DNA of 64,000 nt from Epiperipatus broadwayi (taxonomy: Eukaryota > Onychophora > Udeonychophora > Euonychophora > Peripatidae): the NCBI GenBank assembly GCA_028023455.1, contig JAQFVV010012529.1, forward strand, positions 2,728,001-2,792,000, read 5' to 3'. This document shows, piece by piece, positions 10,984 to 21,190 of the stretch. How positions within the stretch are numbered: position 1 is the first letter of the stretch; every line of letters begins with the position of its first letter. The position numbers and the translations under genes are program-made. A model generated the notes under the pieces. The model saw only the letters and a list, made by a program, of their open reading frames with translations, searched no databases and was not told the DNA's origin.

Positions 10984-12238
10984 TATTGATGCAATGCACT
11001 ATGGTTCTTCTTTATCGAAGTCAGAAATCTCTCAGCCACTATGCTCAGACAAACCACTTAGTCATCTCACTTTTCTTTTTTATTCCCCACTCTAAGTTTT
11101 TTTCATATTCTTCTTTATCCTACTCCAACCCATTTTTCCAACATCATCTTTGTCCACTCTATGGCCTTTATATCTAGATCTCCCTTATCTTTTTCCAAAC
11201 CCATCATAAAAACCAAGAACCCACTTTCCGTATAATCACTTTGTTTATATTTATTCTCCCACAACTTCATTATTTGTACCTTTTCTGCTTATAATGCCAA
11301 ATATTTCCCATGCCTTCCTTACACAACTTGCAGACTAAATTACCCACATTTTTCCATTTATGTGTATATTTTCTTATTGCTAATGAACCTGTTCGAGCCT
11401 TAAACGGTAAACTACTTTCCTTGCTATTATGGTAAATTAACTCGCACCCAATATTCTGTTTACTTATATATATATATATTTAAACTTTTGTACTGTTTAT
11501 ATTAATTCTCCATCTCTCCAACTCCCTATTTTTTATTAATGCATCTATTCTTCTATTCCCATTCTTTGCCTCTATTATCCCACCATTTGTACAAGTATTG
11601 TGACATAAAGTCTTTATCCAAATCTTTTGCATACTGTACTACCTTTCTCACCCATCTTGTTCCTTTACTCATAACCCAATTAAATACTATTTTGGCTATT
11701 CTTTTACTATCCATAAATTGAAATCTACTGAACATTTTCATTTTGCTTTTTGCATCTTTCATATAAAAACTTTATCATCTCATTTCTTCTTGAATTGTCT
11801 CTGTCATCCACACATTTGCATCTAAGGCATGTTTTCCTACTTCTTTTCCAGTCCTCCCTTCCATACAATTTCCTTTCTTTGCTTCATTTATCAATTTTTT
11901 CTTCCATTCATCCAAGCAATTTCTCTGATTATTTAAGATGATTTCCAAATAGTTATATCTATTCACCACATTTCCCAGCATTTATCATCATTACTTTTGA
12001 TTTTTCTTCACTAAATTTAATCCCCATTTCTTTATCCACCCTTGCACATATCTTCAGCATAACTTCTATTTCTTCCCTACTTTCTGTGCACAAAAATATA
12101 TCAACAAATAAAAGACCTGATAATATATACTCCATTGCCATGTACTAATGGTATCTATCCCTCTTCCTAGTCTTTCTATTGCTTTTTCCATTTCTTTCAA
12201 ATATAACAAAAACAAAATAGATGACATAAGGCATCCTT

Positions 12239-12490
12239 TCATGAAGGTTGTGATAATGGTGTTCTAGTTGTATTTTTATATTGGACTATTTCCATCATCT
12301 AATGTGCATATTGAATGTCTTTAGAAAAATTTAACTTTATTTAAATATTCCAAATACATTCAACTATTAGTAATGTGCTATTACAAACAACAGTTGAATG
12401 TATTTGGAATATTTAAATAAAGTTAAATTTTTCTAAAGACATTCAATATGCACATTACATGATGGAAATATTCCAATATAAAAATACAAT
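12239..12490. mobile_element. Foldback element (98-bp arms) related to Penelope-like terminal repeats
   Basis: Left arm 12268-12365 and right arm 12392-12489 are nearly perfect reverse complements (two or three mismatches), separated by a 26-base loop. The insert is bounded by an imperfect 11-bp target duplication, AAGGCATCCTT (12228-12238) and AAGGAGTCCTT (12491-12501). It splits the LINE reading that encodes GLRQGCP. The arm sequence is clearly related to the inverted repeats at 25102-25215 and 33674-33787 that bracket a Penelope-like remnant. A long, variable-type target duplication fits retroposition better than a cut-and-paste transposon. Confidence 0.75.
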
Positions 12491-15356
12491 AAGGAGTCCT
12501 TGCCTTAGTCCCATCTCATTTTTAACTTGTAACTGATTGTATATTTCCTAATTGATACTTAAAGTAATTATTTTCATACAATTTCTTAATAAGGTCCACT
12601 AAAGATCCATTCATTTCCAAATTTACTAAACTTATCCATAATCTATTTCTATTTACTCTATTATATGACTTCTCTATATTTATAAAGATTATATATAACT
12701 GTCTATCTGTATTTCTATTTATATCTATAAAGTTGTGTGACTACGTATCTATAAATTGTGTGACTACAAATAAACTATCTCCTGTATGCCTACCTGTTCT
12801 AAATCCTCCTTGCATTTTCCCCACTATATTATTTTCTTCCATCCATTTTGCCATCCAGCCACTATATATGCAAAAATTTTATATAACACTAACATTACTG
12901 TTACCAGAATTTGTTCATATTTCTATGGTCTTCACCTTTTCCTTTAAATAATAGCTTATTTCAGCTATCTAGAAATTTTGTCTTCTGTGCCATTTTATTA
13001 AAACATGATAATAGATTTAATTTTGCCCTATTTCCCAAATTTATCACCATCTCTGCTGCACATCCATCTAAACCTCTTGCTTTTTCACTTTTCAATTTCT
13101 TCCCTGCCTCATTCAATTCATTTTCTGTAAACCTAATATTTCAATTACTATATGCTTTTATATTTGTTTTCATTATGTCCTTCATATCTAACATCTTTTT
13201 TATATCCATTACATACTTATTTAAGATTGTCACTAATTCTTTTCTAGAGCTACACTTATTCCCTCATACTATTTCTCTCCCCCCTACATTTCTTCTTTCA
13301 ATATATTTCCAAAATTTTTTACTCCCATCTCTTCCACTTTTATTAATATCCTCCAACAATTTACTATTTAATTTCATTCTCTCTCTATAATAATCTATTT
13401 TAGCCAACTTTTTTAAAAAAATACTTTTTCCCATTTAACATTAACATCTTTTTCACTTTCTTTGCTTTTAATAGAACATTTATATTCTCTGTATGATTTT
13501 TTTCTCTCTTTTATACTTTTACTAATTCTCACTTTTCTATTTTATTCTTCTGAATATTCTCACCTAAAACCCTATTTGCCACTTTTCCAACTTTACCACA
13601 CCAGTTCTTATATTCATTCCCAACAAACTCTTCCATGGTTTCTTCTACTTTTATTTTATATTCTTTTGTTATTTTTGTCATTCATGAGATCCATATTTTT
13701 CACTATCCTTTCGTGACATTCATATTTTTCACCATCCTTTCTACTTTTATTACTATTTTCCATCACATTACTATTTCTATTATAAATAAATTATGTTTAC
13801 TATTGCATAATCTCTCTTCACTTTCAAACCCTTAAATTTTCCATAATTTATTCATTCCCTCGTTTTTTATCATACTGTAATAAAACATTTTGTTACACTT
13901 TTAAATTTTACGAGATTGCAACATACGGTGGCCGTTCGAGGGCGCCACCAAGCATTTCTGCCTAGACCGTATTATAAATTTTCTATAATAACGGTTAATT
14001 TATTTACGAACGGCAATCACCAAATGCAAACCTTAAAATAATTTTCTTTTAACGAACAAGAAGATTACAAAATGAAATATAAGAATTAATTATAATAAAT
14101 AAAAAAAAAACAGATTGATGCTTAAATATTGTTGAAATATTTATTACACCTTTATTATATTTGTTGTCTATTCCATTCCCTCACATTTGTCGAATCAAAT
14201 CCTCCCAGTCCCTTTTCCTTTCTAATCAAGAATTAACATGTATCATTCTCGAAGGATCATGCACCTTCACTTTTTTAATTATACAATATTTTCATAACAA
14301 AACATGGTATATAACTATGAGTGAACTCTAGGGCGACTTACTATAAGAGTGTGTTGGTTAAAACAAATCCATTCAAACCTCCTCTTTCTGATGTTAAATC
14401 TTATCATCATAAATTTTACCTGACCTTAGATCAAATATACAATTTTGCTTATTCATCTCTTTGCATTATAAGAATAACAATCACAGAAACTAAAGGTAAG
14501 TTTAATTAGTAAAACATAACACAAAAATTATAATGTGGATTAATTTGAATTAGTAAATATATCTACTTAAAGATTACATATCCCCCTCTTTTTCTATTGC
14601 TGAAACTTTGAGATATTTGAAATGAAGGTTTTTCTTTATTCTATTACGCAAATGTCTCTTGAAATTATACTAATAAAAAAAAAAGTCAATTTACCCTGAT
14701 CGATCAGTGTAGGTCCGGTATGAGTGGAATATTTCACCTTATATTCGTTGTGGTTGGTCCGTTCTCCTCAGCTAGCTCTCTATATCCGGCATTTACAAGG
14801 CAGTTCCAGGTGGCAATAGGAAGAGGTTCCCAAAAGGGAAAGTTCTGTTATCTCTAGCTGCTTAACATTTTTTCCTTGTGCTTTCTTCTTATTTTTTTTT
14901 TTAATATAATTTGCCAATTTTTAATATTGAAAAGTCTGAGCCGAATTGAAACTTATAGATTAGGTATTGACCTCGGCAGAAATCCAATTAATTAGAACAA
15001 AAGGAAAGTCCGTAATTTATAATTTTTTTCTAAAGTTTCAATTCACATCTTTAATATCCTCTTCTTTTATTTCATATTTTATTTTAAAATCCCAAAGAAA
15101 CATTCCAATTGATCAGCGTAACAGATAGCATAAAAATACCTTCACTATCAAAGCCCCAACAATAGAACTAATTGCTTTCTTTTCCTTCCTATTTTTAAGA
15201 ATTTTTTTTTTTTAAAAAAAAAAATAAACAAAAGACAAACTTTTATCAAAAAATCTTGATCTAATCTATTTTAACTTGTTAAAACTCCATTTTAAAATTA
15301 AGTGTTAATTTATTTTTTTAAAATTATGTATTATAAAACGATATTTATATTTTAAC

Positions 15357-15508
15357 AAAATATATATGTGTGTATATATATGTGAGCTGATAGAAAAGTA
15401 CGTGTTTATTTATTTCTAATAAAATAAGTTTATTACAATGTATATGTTTTATCTTTACAAAATATGTGTGTATATATATGTATGATTATGAGCTGGCAGA
15501 AAAATACC
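15357..15508 (+). repeat. Imperfect direct repeat, spacing about 100 bp, inside the 13876-15514 insertion
   Basis: AAAATATATATGTGTG..GAGCTGATAGAAAAGTA (about 15358-15400) recurs as AAAATATGTGTG..GAGCTGGCAGAAAAATA (about 15459-15508). It appears to be a local duplication near the right terminus. Confidence 0.6.
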
Positions 15509-15514
15509 AGCTCA
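15489..15514. repeat. Terminal hairpin of the 13876-15514 insertion
   Basis: TGAGCTGG (15489-15496) and CCAGCTCA (15507-15514) are perfect reverse complements around a 10-base loop. The right arm ends exactly at the element boundary. Confidence 0.8.
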
Positions 15515-16289
15515 ATACATAATCTATTGTGTGAAATATATTATTTTTCAGACCATGTATATTGCCCCTCATAAATATTTGATAAATTTCCAATGCTCAA
15601 ATTCATCCTCTGACAAAAAATTTTTAAAAGCTGTCCATTCTTGTTATCCACGTCATCAATTTTTTCAGTATACCCATTCATATTCCCCCTTTTTTTGAAA
15701 CTCTGTATATCCTTAGTTAGGCATTCATATGCTACAGTTCCATCCCATTATAGTCTATCTCCAGTGGCCATATATACTATAGCCACTATCCATTCTTGTC
15801 TTCCAAACTTTATCTCAAACCACAAATGTTCTCAACATTTTATACAGAATTTGAATATTTTTTTTGACATAACTCTTATATCACTATCCCTTTTTGCTTT
15901 TTCTTTTATATTTATACCCTGCCATACCAAATCTTTTAGTGTATGTTATTTTTTGTCTCTTAGATGTGTTTCCATTACTGCTAATATCTCAAGTTCTTCA
16001 TGTTTAACTGCTTTGTTTAATTCCAACCACTTTCTGGTCTCCTACCACCTTGCATGTTCAAATATCCAATTTTAACAATTTCTTCCTTTCTTACTATTTT
16101 TTTATAATTTTTTTGACTCTTTCTTTTCTATTATATTTGTAATTAGTTTGTTTATCATTAGTTTTACAGACCCATTACCTCTCCACATCTACATTTGTAT
16201 CAAAATCAACTAACCTTTGTTTACTTGTTATATTCCACCCATTCTTAACCTTCTTTTTGATATTACTGTAATTTACCCCCCTTATAAGT

Positions 16290-17225
16290 TTCCCAAACTA
16301 TAATATTTTTCATAAATTAAACCTCCTAATGCTTGTTTTGCTAAGTGCAATTTTTCTTTACTATATAATTCCCTCTTACTAATAAAAAATCCCACACATC
16401 CACAAACATAGCATAATTTTTTTCACATAATTTTTTCAATCTCATTTATAGAAATTGCCTTATCCAACATATACCTAGAGTCAAATCTTTGTAGTAATCC
16501 AACTATCCCTACTCTTCCTTTAACTTTATTCAAATTACTAGTCAATTCTTTGCACTCATCCATTACTTTCTCCAATGGCTCTAACAAATTATTTGTCCCT
16601 ACCATAAGCATCTCTATTTATTTGTACCATCACTAATTCTAGCTGCAAACAAACATACTCTTACATATCTATTTTCATGTTCTCTTACAATTACATCTTC
16701 ACATCCTCTAATTAGCGAGTCCCCTAGCAAGACTATTTCATAGTTTACTTTCTCTACTTCATTCGTAATATTTTTTTTCTATCTTCTGCATTTCCTTATC
16801 TACTACTTCCTTATCATTTCTGTTTACTAATTCTGTGATCTGCTCACACTTCTTGTCTAATGCTTTTAATTTTACTTCTACATCCTCTATCTCTTCCTCT
16901 ATCTTACTTATTTTTTGCCTACATTGTACTACTTATTTTGTCATCCATATTTCTTGTCACTCCACTAAATGTGTACTCTATTCTATCATCATTATTTACA
17001 TTTGCCTCCATTTCTCCTGACTTTTTTTTAAAATTATTTACATTTAGAAACCATTTATTCATATCTTTTATTACATTTATACATAATTTACACAACCATA
17101 CCCATTTTACATCCTTCTTAAGTTTATTTAAGCATTTCAAATGGAAAACCTTGTACACTCTATCAAAGTACACTTAATTTTTTTCTGATCATCATACATG
17201 CAATGTGGTTTACAAATGCAATCAA
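16290..17225 (-). pseudogene. CR1-like ORF1 remnant (PHD finger plus esterase) of copy 2
   Basis: Minus strand. IDCICKPHCMYDD (first finger ligands) lies near 17180-17215. FHLKCLNK and WLCKLC follow at about 17070-17145. SGEMEAN..RIEYTFSGVTRNMDDK (about 16930-17010) crosses the position where copy 1 carries the 34-bp duplication. The esterase half has LLGDSLI near 16725 and VGTNNL near 16590-16610. Several frameshifts make it non-coding. Confidence 0.8.
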
Positions 17226-17704
17226 TATTTCATTATTTTTCAATTCCCCTAACCTCTTTATACATACAGAATGAAAAAAACTTTTTTTTTATATATGATG
17301 TGCATTAAACACATGCTCCCCTAAATTCACATCTCAAACATTATCTTCTTTCTCAAATAAATCACTTTCTTACTTAAATTGAATATCTTTTAATAGCAAA
17401 CCTCCTAAAATATAACCAATCTTAGATATGACTTAATTAAAAAACCTCCTTGTAGTAAACACACACACACACAAATTTTTTTTCTTTTATATTTAAAATG
17501 TCAGTACATCAAGTCACTTTCATAACATTAGCAATATTTCTAGATCTAGATTTTTCTAAATCCAATTACATCTATTTCTCTACACTCCGACTCTGTTCTC
17601 ATCCACTCACTAAGCAAATATTCTCCAGCAACAAAATAATTTCTTATGAGTATTGGTGCCCTCTATTAGATCGTTGTTTGACAAGATTCTGAATTGTGAA
17701 TTAC

Positions 17705-17759
17705 GACATTTCAAGACTTATACACTAGTTTCAAAGAGGTCTTCTTCATCAGCTATGCC
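17705..17759 (-). ncRNA. Hammerhead-ribozyme-like motif upstream of LINE copy 2
   Basis: On the minus strand the conserved core CTGATGA (17746-17752) is followed after 13 bases by GAAA (17729-17732). A three-pair stem III (ACT with AGT, loop of eight) and a GTC cleavage triplet (17715-17717) come next. Stem I can form from GGCAT (17755-17759) and ATGTC (17705-17709), with weaker pairs nearer the core. Stem II is weak. Hammerheads are known in Penelope-like elements and metazoan retrozymes. Here the motif lies about 100 bases 5' of the recognised LINE 5' UTR, in the same orientation. Whether it belongs to the LINE or to a neighbouring fragment is undecided. Confidence 0.45.
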
Positions 17760-17799
17760 TGACCTCAATATCTCTAACCACAAATCAAAATAGACTTCA

Positions 17800-20149
17800 A
17801 TCTTGTTATATTTTATAATAAATATATAATGTAAAATGATGATATCTTTAGGAATGTGTTTGCATATAATATTGAAATTATATTAATTTTCATGATGTAA
17901 ATAGCTATTTCTATTATTCATATGCTCATTAAAATCATATTTACTGACATGATGCTCTCAGTGTATGACTGATATAATTAATCTTATAGGAGCCATACAA
18001 AGGTTAGTGCCACTTATTTAGTACATTTTTTAGGAAACCTATATACAAAACTGCATGCTAGATAGCAGTCTGCTAGCTAATTCTTAAATATAGTAGAGAT
18101 ATTTTTTTGACATTTGTCATGTTTAAGAAAGATAGTAAATTAGCCTACAATCTACAGACATTCACAATCAGTTTCTATTTTTCAGATAGACATATGATAA
18201 TAAAGTCATGATAATTTGTTTGATCATAACCACATCTAGCTTAAGTATATATAATATATTTGTATTTCAGTATTACGTATTAAGTTTGTATTCTGCCTTT
18301 TCATCTTCTGTGTATTTAAATAGACATATTAAAGTTCTACATATGAGGGGTCAGATTAACTTAAGGTCAACATGGGTATGACTATAATATTGGCATCAAC
18401 ATAGGCTTTGAGTTTTCCATCATCATTTTCAGTGATATGGATAGCTGAAAAATTGGAGTGAAGAGGATCTAAACCTCTCCATTAAAGTGTGTATATCTTA
18501 ATATAAACCTAGGACTGATTATATATATGTGTGGGAGATGATGATCCAGACCAAGTGATGAATGCTGGTTCAGCATGAAATACACATATTGGAGATCATT
18601 TATCTTTTTCACATGTATGTACTCATGTGTGTTGGATATATTGAATAGAGTGGATGACTGAAGGGAACTTGAAAGTTTGGGTTCAGATCCCCTTTAATTA
18701 TATTATTGTTCACTATAACTATTAAGAAATTTCCTTTCAGTTGATATGTTTTCTGTACATTTTGATTTATTATATTGCAATAATAATTATATGATTAATA
18801 GCTTAGAAATTTGAGTGATATTAAAGCACCAAAATATCAGTTTGATTATAACAATTCACTTCAATTAATCAAACATTTTATACTCCAACTAGGAATTAAT
18901 CTAGAGATTTTTAATCTTGAGTCTGCTACTCTCATTACAATGCAAGACAAAATTAATAATCTAATAATTAATTGCTTGGGAGACTAAGTAAAGTTTATAT
19001 ACCAACATGAGGGGTTGTGTATAATAATTTCATTCATTTGGCCCCAAACTCTTCTTTCTTCAATAGAGAATTAATTCAGAAAGTTTTTAGCTCTTGAGTT
19101 TATAATTTTTGCCATTATTCTAATAAAATAGACAATATATGTATTGACTCTACTTGGTTCATGTTAAATATTTTCTTCATATAACTTTATATTCATTTTG
19201 TTTGGTATGATTTATTTTTGTTAAAACCGCCTTTCATTTAGAATTAAATCTGTATGAAGAAATGAAATAATTGAAAAATGTCCATTTGTTACTAGCTGAT
19301 TAATGGATGTTTAATGTTAGAGAATTCAAATTTCAATATTAGTATCAGAATTTTCTAGGCTATCAAAGATTCATGAATTATTTTACATCTGTAAACAGTG
19401 TTTCAAAATATTGTCATCTTTTAAATGTATAAATCTAGAATATTTAATAATGATTGTTTGTAAGAAGACATGTTACACAATGTATATTTAAATCTTAAAA
19501 AAAGGAAAAGTAGAAGTGAACACAGACAAAATTAGATATATGATTATTTATAAATCTGAATAACAAAAAAATAAACTTAATTGATATTTTTGAAAATACC
19601 ATTAAATGCAAGTATTTTTATTAAATTTATTTGACTTTTCTGATTTTGAGAAAAATGTAAAATATTTTAGTGGAGCCAAGAAAGAAAAACAATTTTGGAA
19701 AACAATGAGGTTTTTTTGTACATTAATCATATAATCTCATTATATTTAAATAATTAAGACATTTTAAAAAAACTAATTGGATGTAAGATGGAAAATAGCT
19801 TAGTTTAATTATCCTATTTTTAAATTCCTCTGTATACTATAAATAGTGGGATCAACTTAGAGATTAGTTAATAAATTAAATTAGTTATAAAGAATAGAGA
19901 TAAAAAGAGAATGCTAGCCAGCTTCAAAGAAAGAACAAGCCGCTGGTCTCCATGTTCATTTGATGTTTCATATCTAAGATATGAGATGGATCACTTTGCC
20001 ACTAGTAAATTTTGGAAATTAATGGAATTAAAGACTCAGGTTTTTCCTTATATGTGCACTATCCCAGTCATGGCAATGAGAGGCCAGCTTACTGAGAGAT
20101 TCTAGTATTATTACTGAAAAGTTTTAGTTGTATAGGAAGCCAGCTTACA
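17800..20149. other. A+T-rich spacer, no recognised gene
   Basis: No coding region is supported. A patch at about 18340-18720 is less A/T-rich and ends in GGGTTCAGATCCCC, which resembles a tRNA B box, but no A box or target duplication could be placed. The remainder is simple A/T-rich sequence. Confidence 0.45.
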
Positions 20150-20199
20150 AATATTGAAAGTAGTCTATATTTTATATACACTATCTAATGGTCTATAGA

Positions 20200-21176
20200 G
20201 AACATTGGATTTCTATCAAGAGAACAAGTTGGATTTAAAAGTGGTTTTAGTACAGTAGATCATGGGAAGCTACAGGAATAAAAGTAAATTGAGATTATTT
20301 AAGTCATTTAGATTTTTTTTTTTCATGCATCATAGCATCGGCCGGGAAGCTAACTTGAGACAACTGCTTGTAAGGCAACTGTGCTGACCTCTTGACCACC
20401 AATGCTTGACTAAGTCATTTAGATTTCATAGATGATGTAGTTGTTTTTTCAAATAATGCTTTAGAGCTGCAGGAAATGTTGTAGGAGTTATCAGATGAAA
20501 GTAGGTTTAAAGATAAATGTTAAAAAGACTAAAGTAATGTTCAATGGATTTTCTCAAAATATGAAAATAAAGATTGATTATGATGAGTTAGAAGTTAACA
20601 GCTACAAATACCTTAGTCAGATTATTAACACAGATAGAAACATAATGGATGAAATTAATCATAGAATTAAACTTAGTTGGAGTGCTTTTGATAGAAATAA
20701 CTTGATACTAAAAGGAAATATAACCTATGTGTTTGAAAAAGGTTTTTAATAAATGTGTTTTACCACTTCTTATTTATGGATCTGAGACTTGGACACTTAA
20801 TAAAAGAGCAGTACAGAGACCTCACACCGCTGAAAAAAGTATGGAGAGATGCATGTTAAGAGTAACAAAAAGAGATCAAAAATGCAATATATGGATAAGA
20901 GAACAAACAGGTGTTACTGACCTCATTGAAAAACTTAAAAGACTGAAGTGGAGTTGGGCTGGATATATTGCTAGAAGAGATGATAATAGATGGGCAATTG
21001 AAATCTTAAACTGGATTCCAGGAGAATGTAAAAGACTCAGAAAGAAAGCCTATATGAGATGGATGGATGAACTAAGAAAATGTGCAGGAGTGATGTGGAG
21101 AAGAGGTGCTAAAGATCTGAGAAGATGGATTGAACTTGGAGAGACCTTTATCCTGCAGTGGATTGATAATGGTTGA
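20200..21176 (+). pseudogene. RTE-type reverse transcriptase remnant, copy A
   Basis: Readable pieces: EHWISIKRTSWI-like fingers (about 20200-20240), then LSHLDFIDDVVVFSNNALELQEML (about 20412-20480), where the catalytic FADD has become FIDD. VGLKINVKKTKVMFNGFS and SYKYLSQIINT follow (20495-20640). A frameshift near 20740 is followed by PLLIYGSETWTLNKRAVQR, then LKWSWAGYIARRDDNRWA, and the terminal RRWIELGETFILQWIDNG with stop at 21174. The C-terminal ETWTL..WAGHIARR..RW signature is typical of RTE-clade elements. A SINE interrupts the motif just before FIDD. Confidence 0.85.
20316..20410 (-). mobile_element. Short tRNA-related SINE inserted in RTE copy A
   Basis: About 95 bp flanked by the direct repeat AAGTCATTTAGATTT (20301-20315 and 20412-20426). 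The unoccupied target is visible in the RTE copy near 40495-40515. On the minus strand it begins with a tRNA-like body (GTGGTCAAGAGGTCAGCACA, A-box-like) and a decayed B-box region before TTCCCGGCC. It ends in a run of A. This is the layout of a tRNA-derived, LINE-mobilised SINE. Shortness suggests either a minimal SINE or a retroposed tRNA-like transcript. Confidence 0.75.
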
Positions 21177-21190
21177 TGATGATGATGATG

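Larger units (their letters stand above)
13876..15514. mobile_element. Insertion with TG..CA ends and 4-bp target duplication, probably a solo LTR
   Basis: It interrupts LINE copy 2. Comparison with copy 1 (5790-5812) gives the empty site, so the ends are precise. The insert begins TGTAATAAAACA and ends CCAGCTCA. ATAC is duplicated at 13872-13875 and 15515-15518. TG..CA termini and a 4-bp duplication match the complete LTR element at 25238-32661, though the two LTR sequences are not visibly alike. There is no long reading frame. A less A/T-rich patch (about 14700-14870) may be regulatory. The last 26 bases can form a hairpin. A transposon with short terminal repeats (e.g. Ginger-type, 4-bp duplication) is the alternative, but terminal similarity stops after two bases. 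Confidence 0.6.
11050..16260 (-). pseudogene. CR1-like ORF2 remnant (endonuclease/reverse transcriptase) of copy 2
   Basis: Minus-strand fragments match the intact ORF2 block by block. The GYLNMQGG start of the endonuclease is near 16040-16070, MNGYTEKIDDVDNKN near 15640-15680, and FEHWKFIKYL near 15560-15600. It continues after the insertion from about 13870 downward with the linker and reverse transcriptase (12500-13500). The thumb NRYNYLEIILNN is near 11940-11970. DAKSKMKMFSRFQFMD and SKRIAKIVFNW are at 11690-11760. A cysteine-rich tail is near 11310-11340. Several frameshifts and stops are present. The wide open-looking plus-strand frames over this region are antisense shadows created by its A-rich coding strand. 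Confidence 0.85.
10984..17610 (-). mobile_element. CR1-like LINE, copy 2, decayed and interrupted twice
   Basis: On the minus strand it runs from a 5' UTR (about 17230-17610) through ORF1 (about 16290-17225) and ORF2 (about 11050-16260) to the 3' UTR ending near 10984. The GCTGAGAGATT block near 11029-11037 matches copy 1 near 8583. A 252-bp foldback (12239-12490) interrupts ORF2 in the GLRQGCP region. A 1639-bp insertion (13876-15514) interrupts it in the endonuclease C-terminal part. Without these the copy is about 4.7 kb. Confidence 0.85.
20150..21190 (+). mobile_element. RTE-type LINE, 5'-truncated and internally deleted (copy A)
   Basis: The plus-strand 3' part of an RTE-like element ends in the TGATGA microsatellite (21173-21190) characteristic of the clade. 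Compared with the copy at 39972-41403, about 370 bp are missing between the GTAGATCAT block near 20255 and the GGGAAGCT block near 20264. This removes several reverse transcriptase motifs. The left limit near 20150 is approximate; similar 12-mers near 20135 and 21196 could be a decayed target duplication. Confidence 0.8.

Noticed and set aside
12733-13835. Long phenylalanine/serine-rich plus-strand frames suggesting membrane proteins
   Set aside because: They lie opposite the decayed ORF2 of LINE copy 2 and align with it in reverse; no independent gene.
15641-16075. 144-codon plus-strand frame
   Set aside because: Antisense of the endonuclease domain of LINE copy 2.
18679-18692. B-box-like GGGTTCAGATCCCC
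   Set aside because: No matching A box at tRNA spacing, no tail or target duplication; too short to call a SINE.
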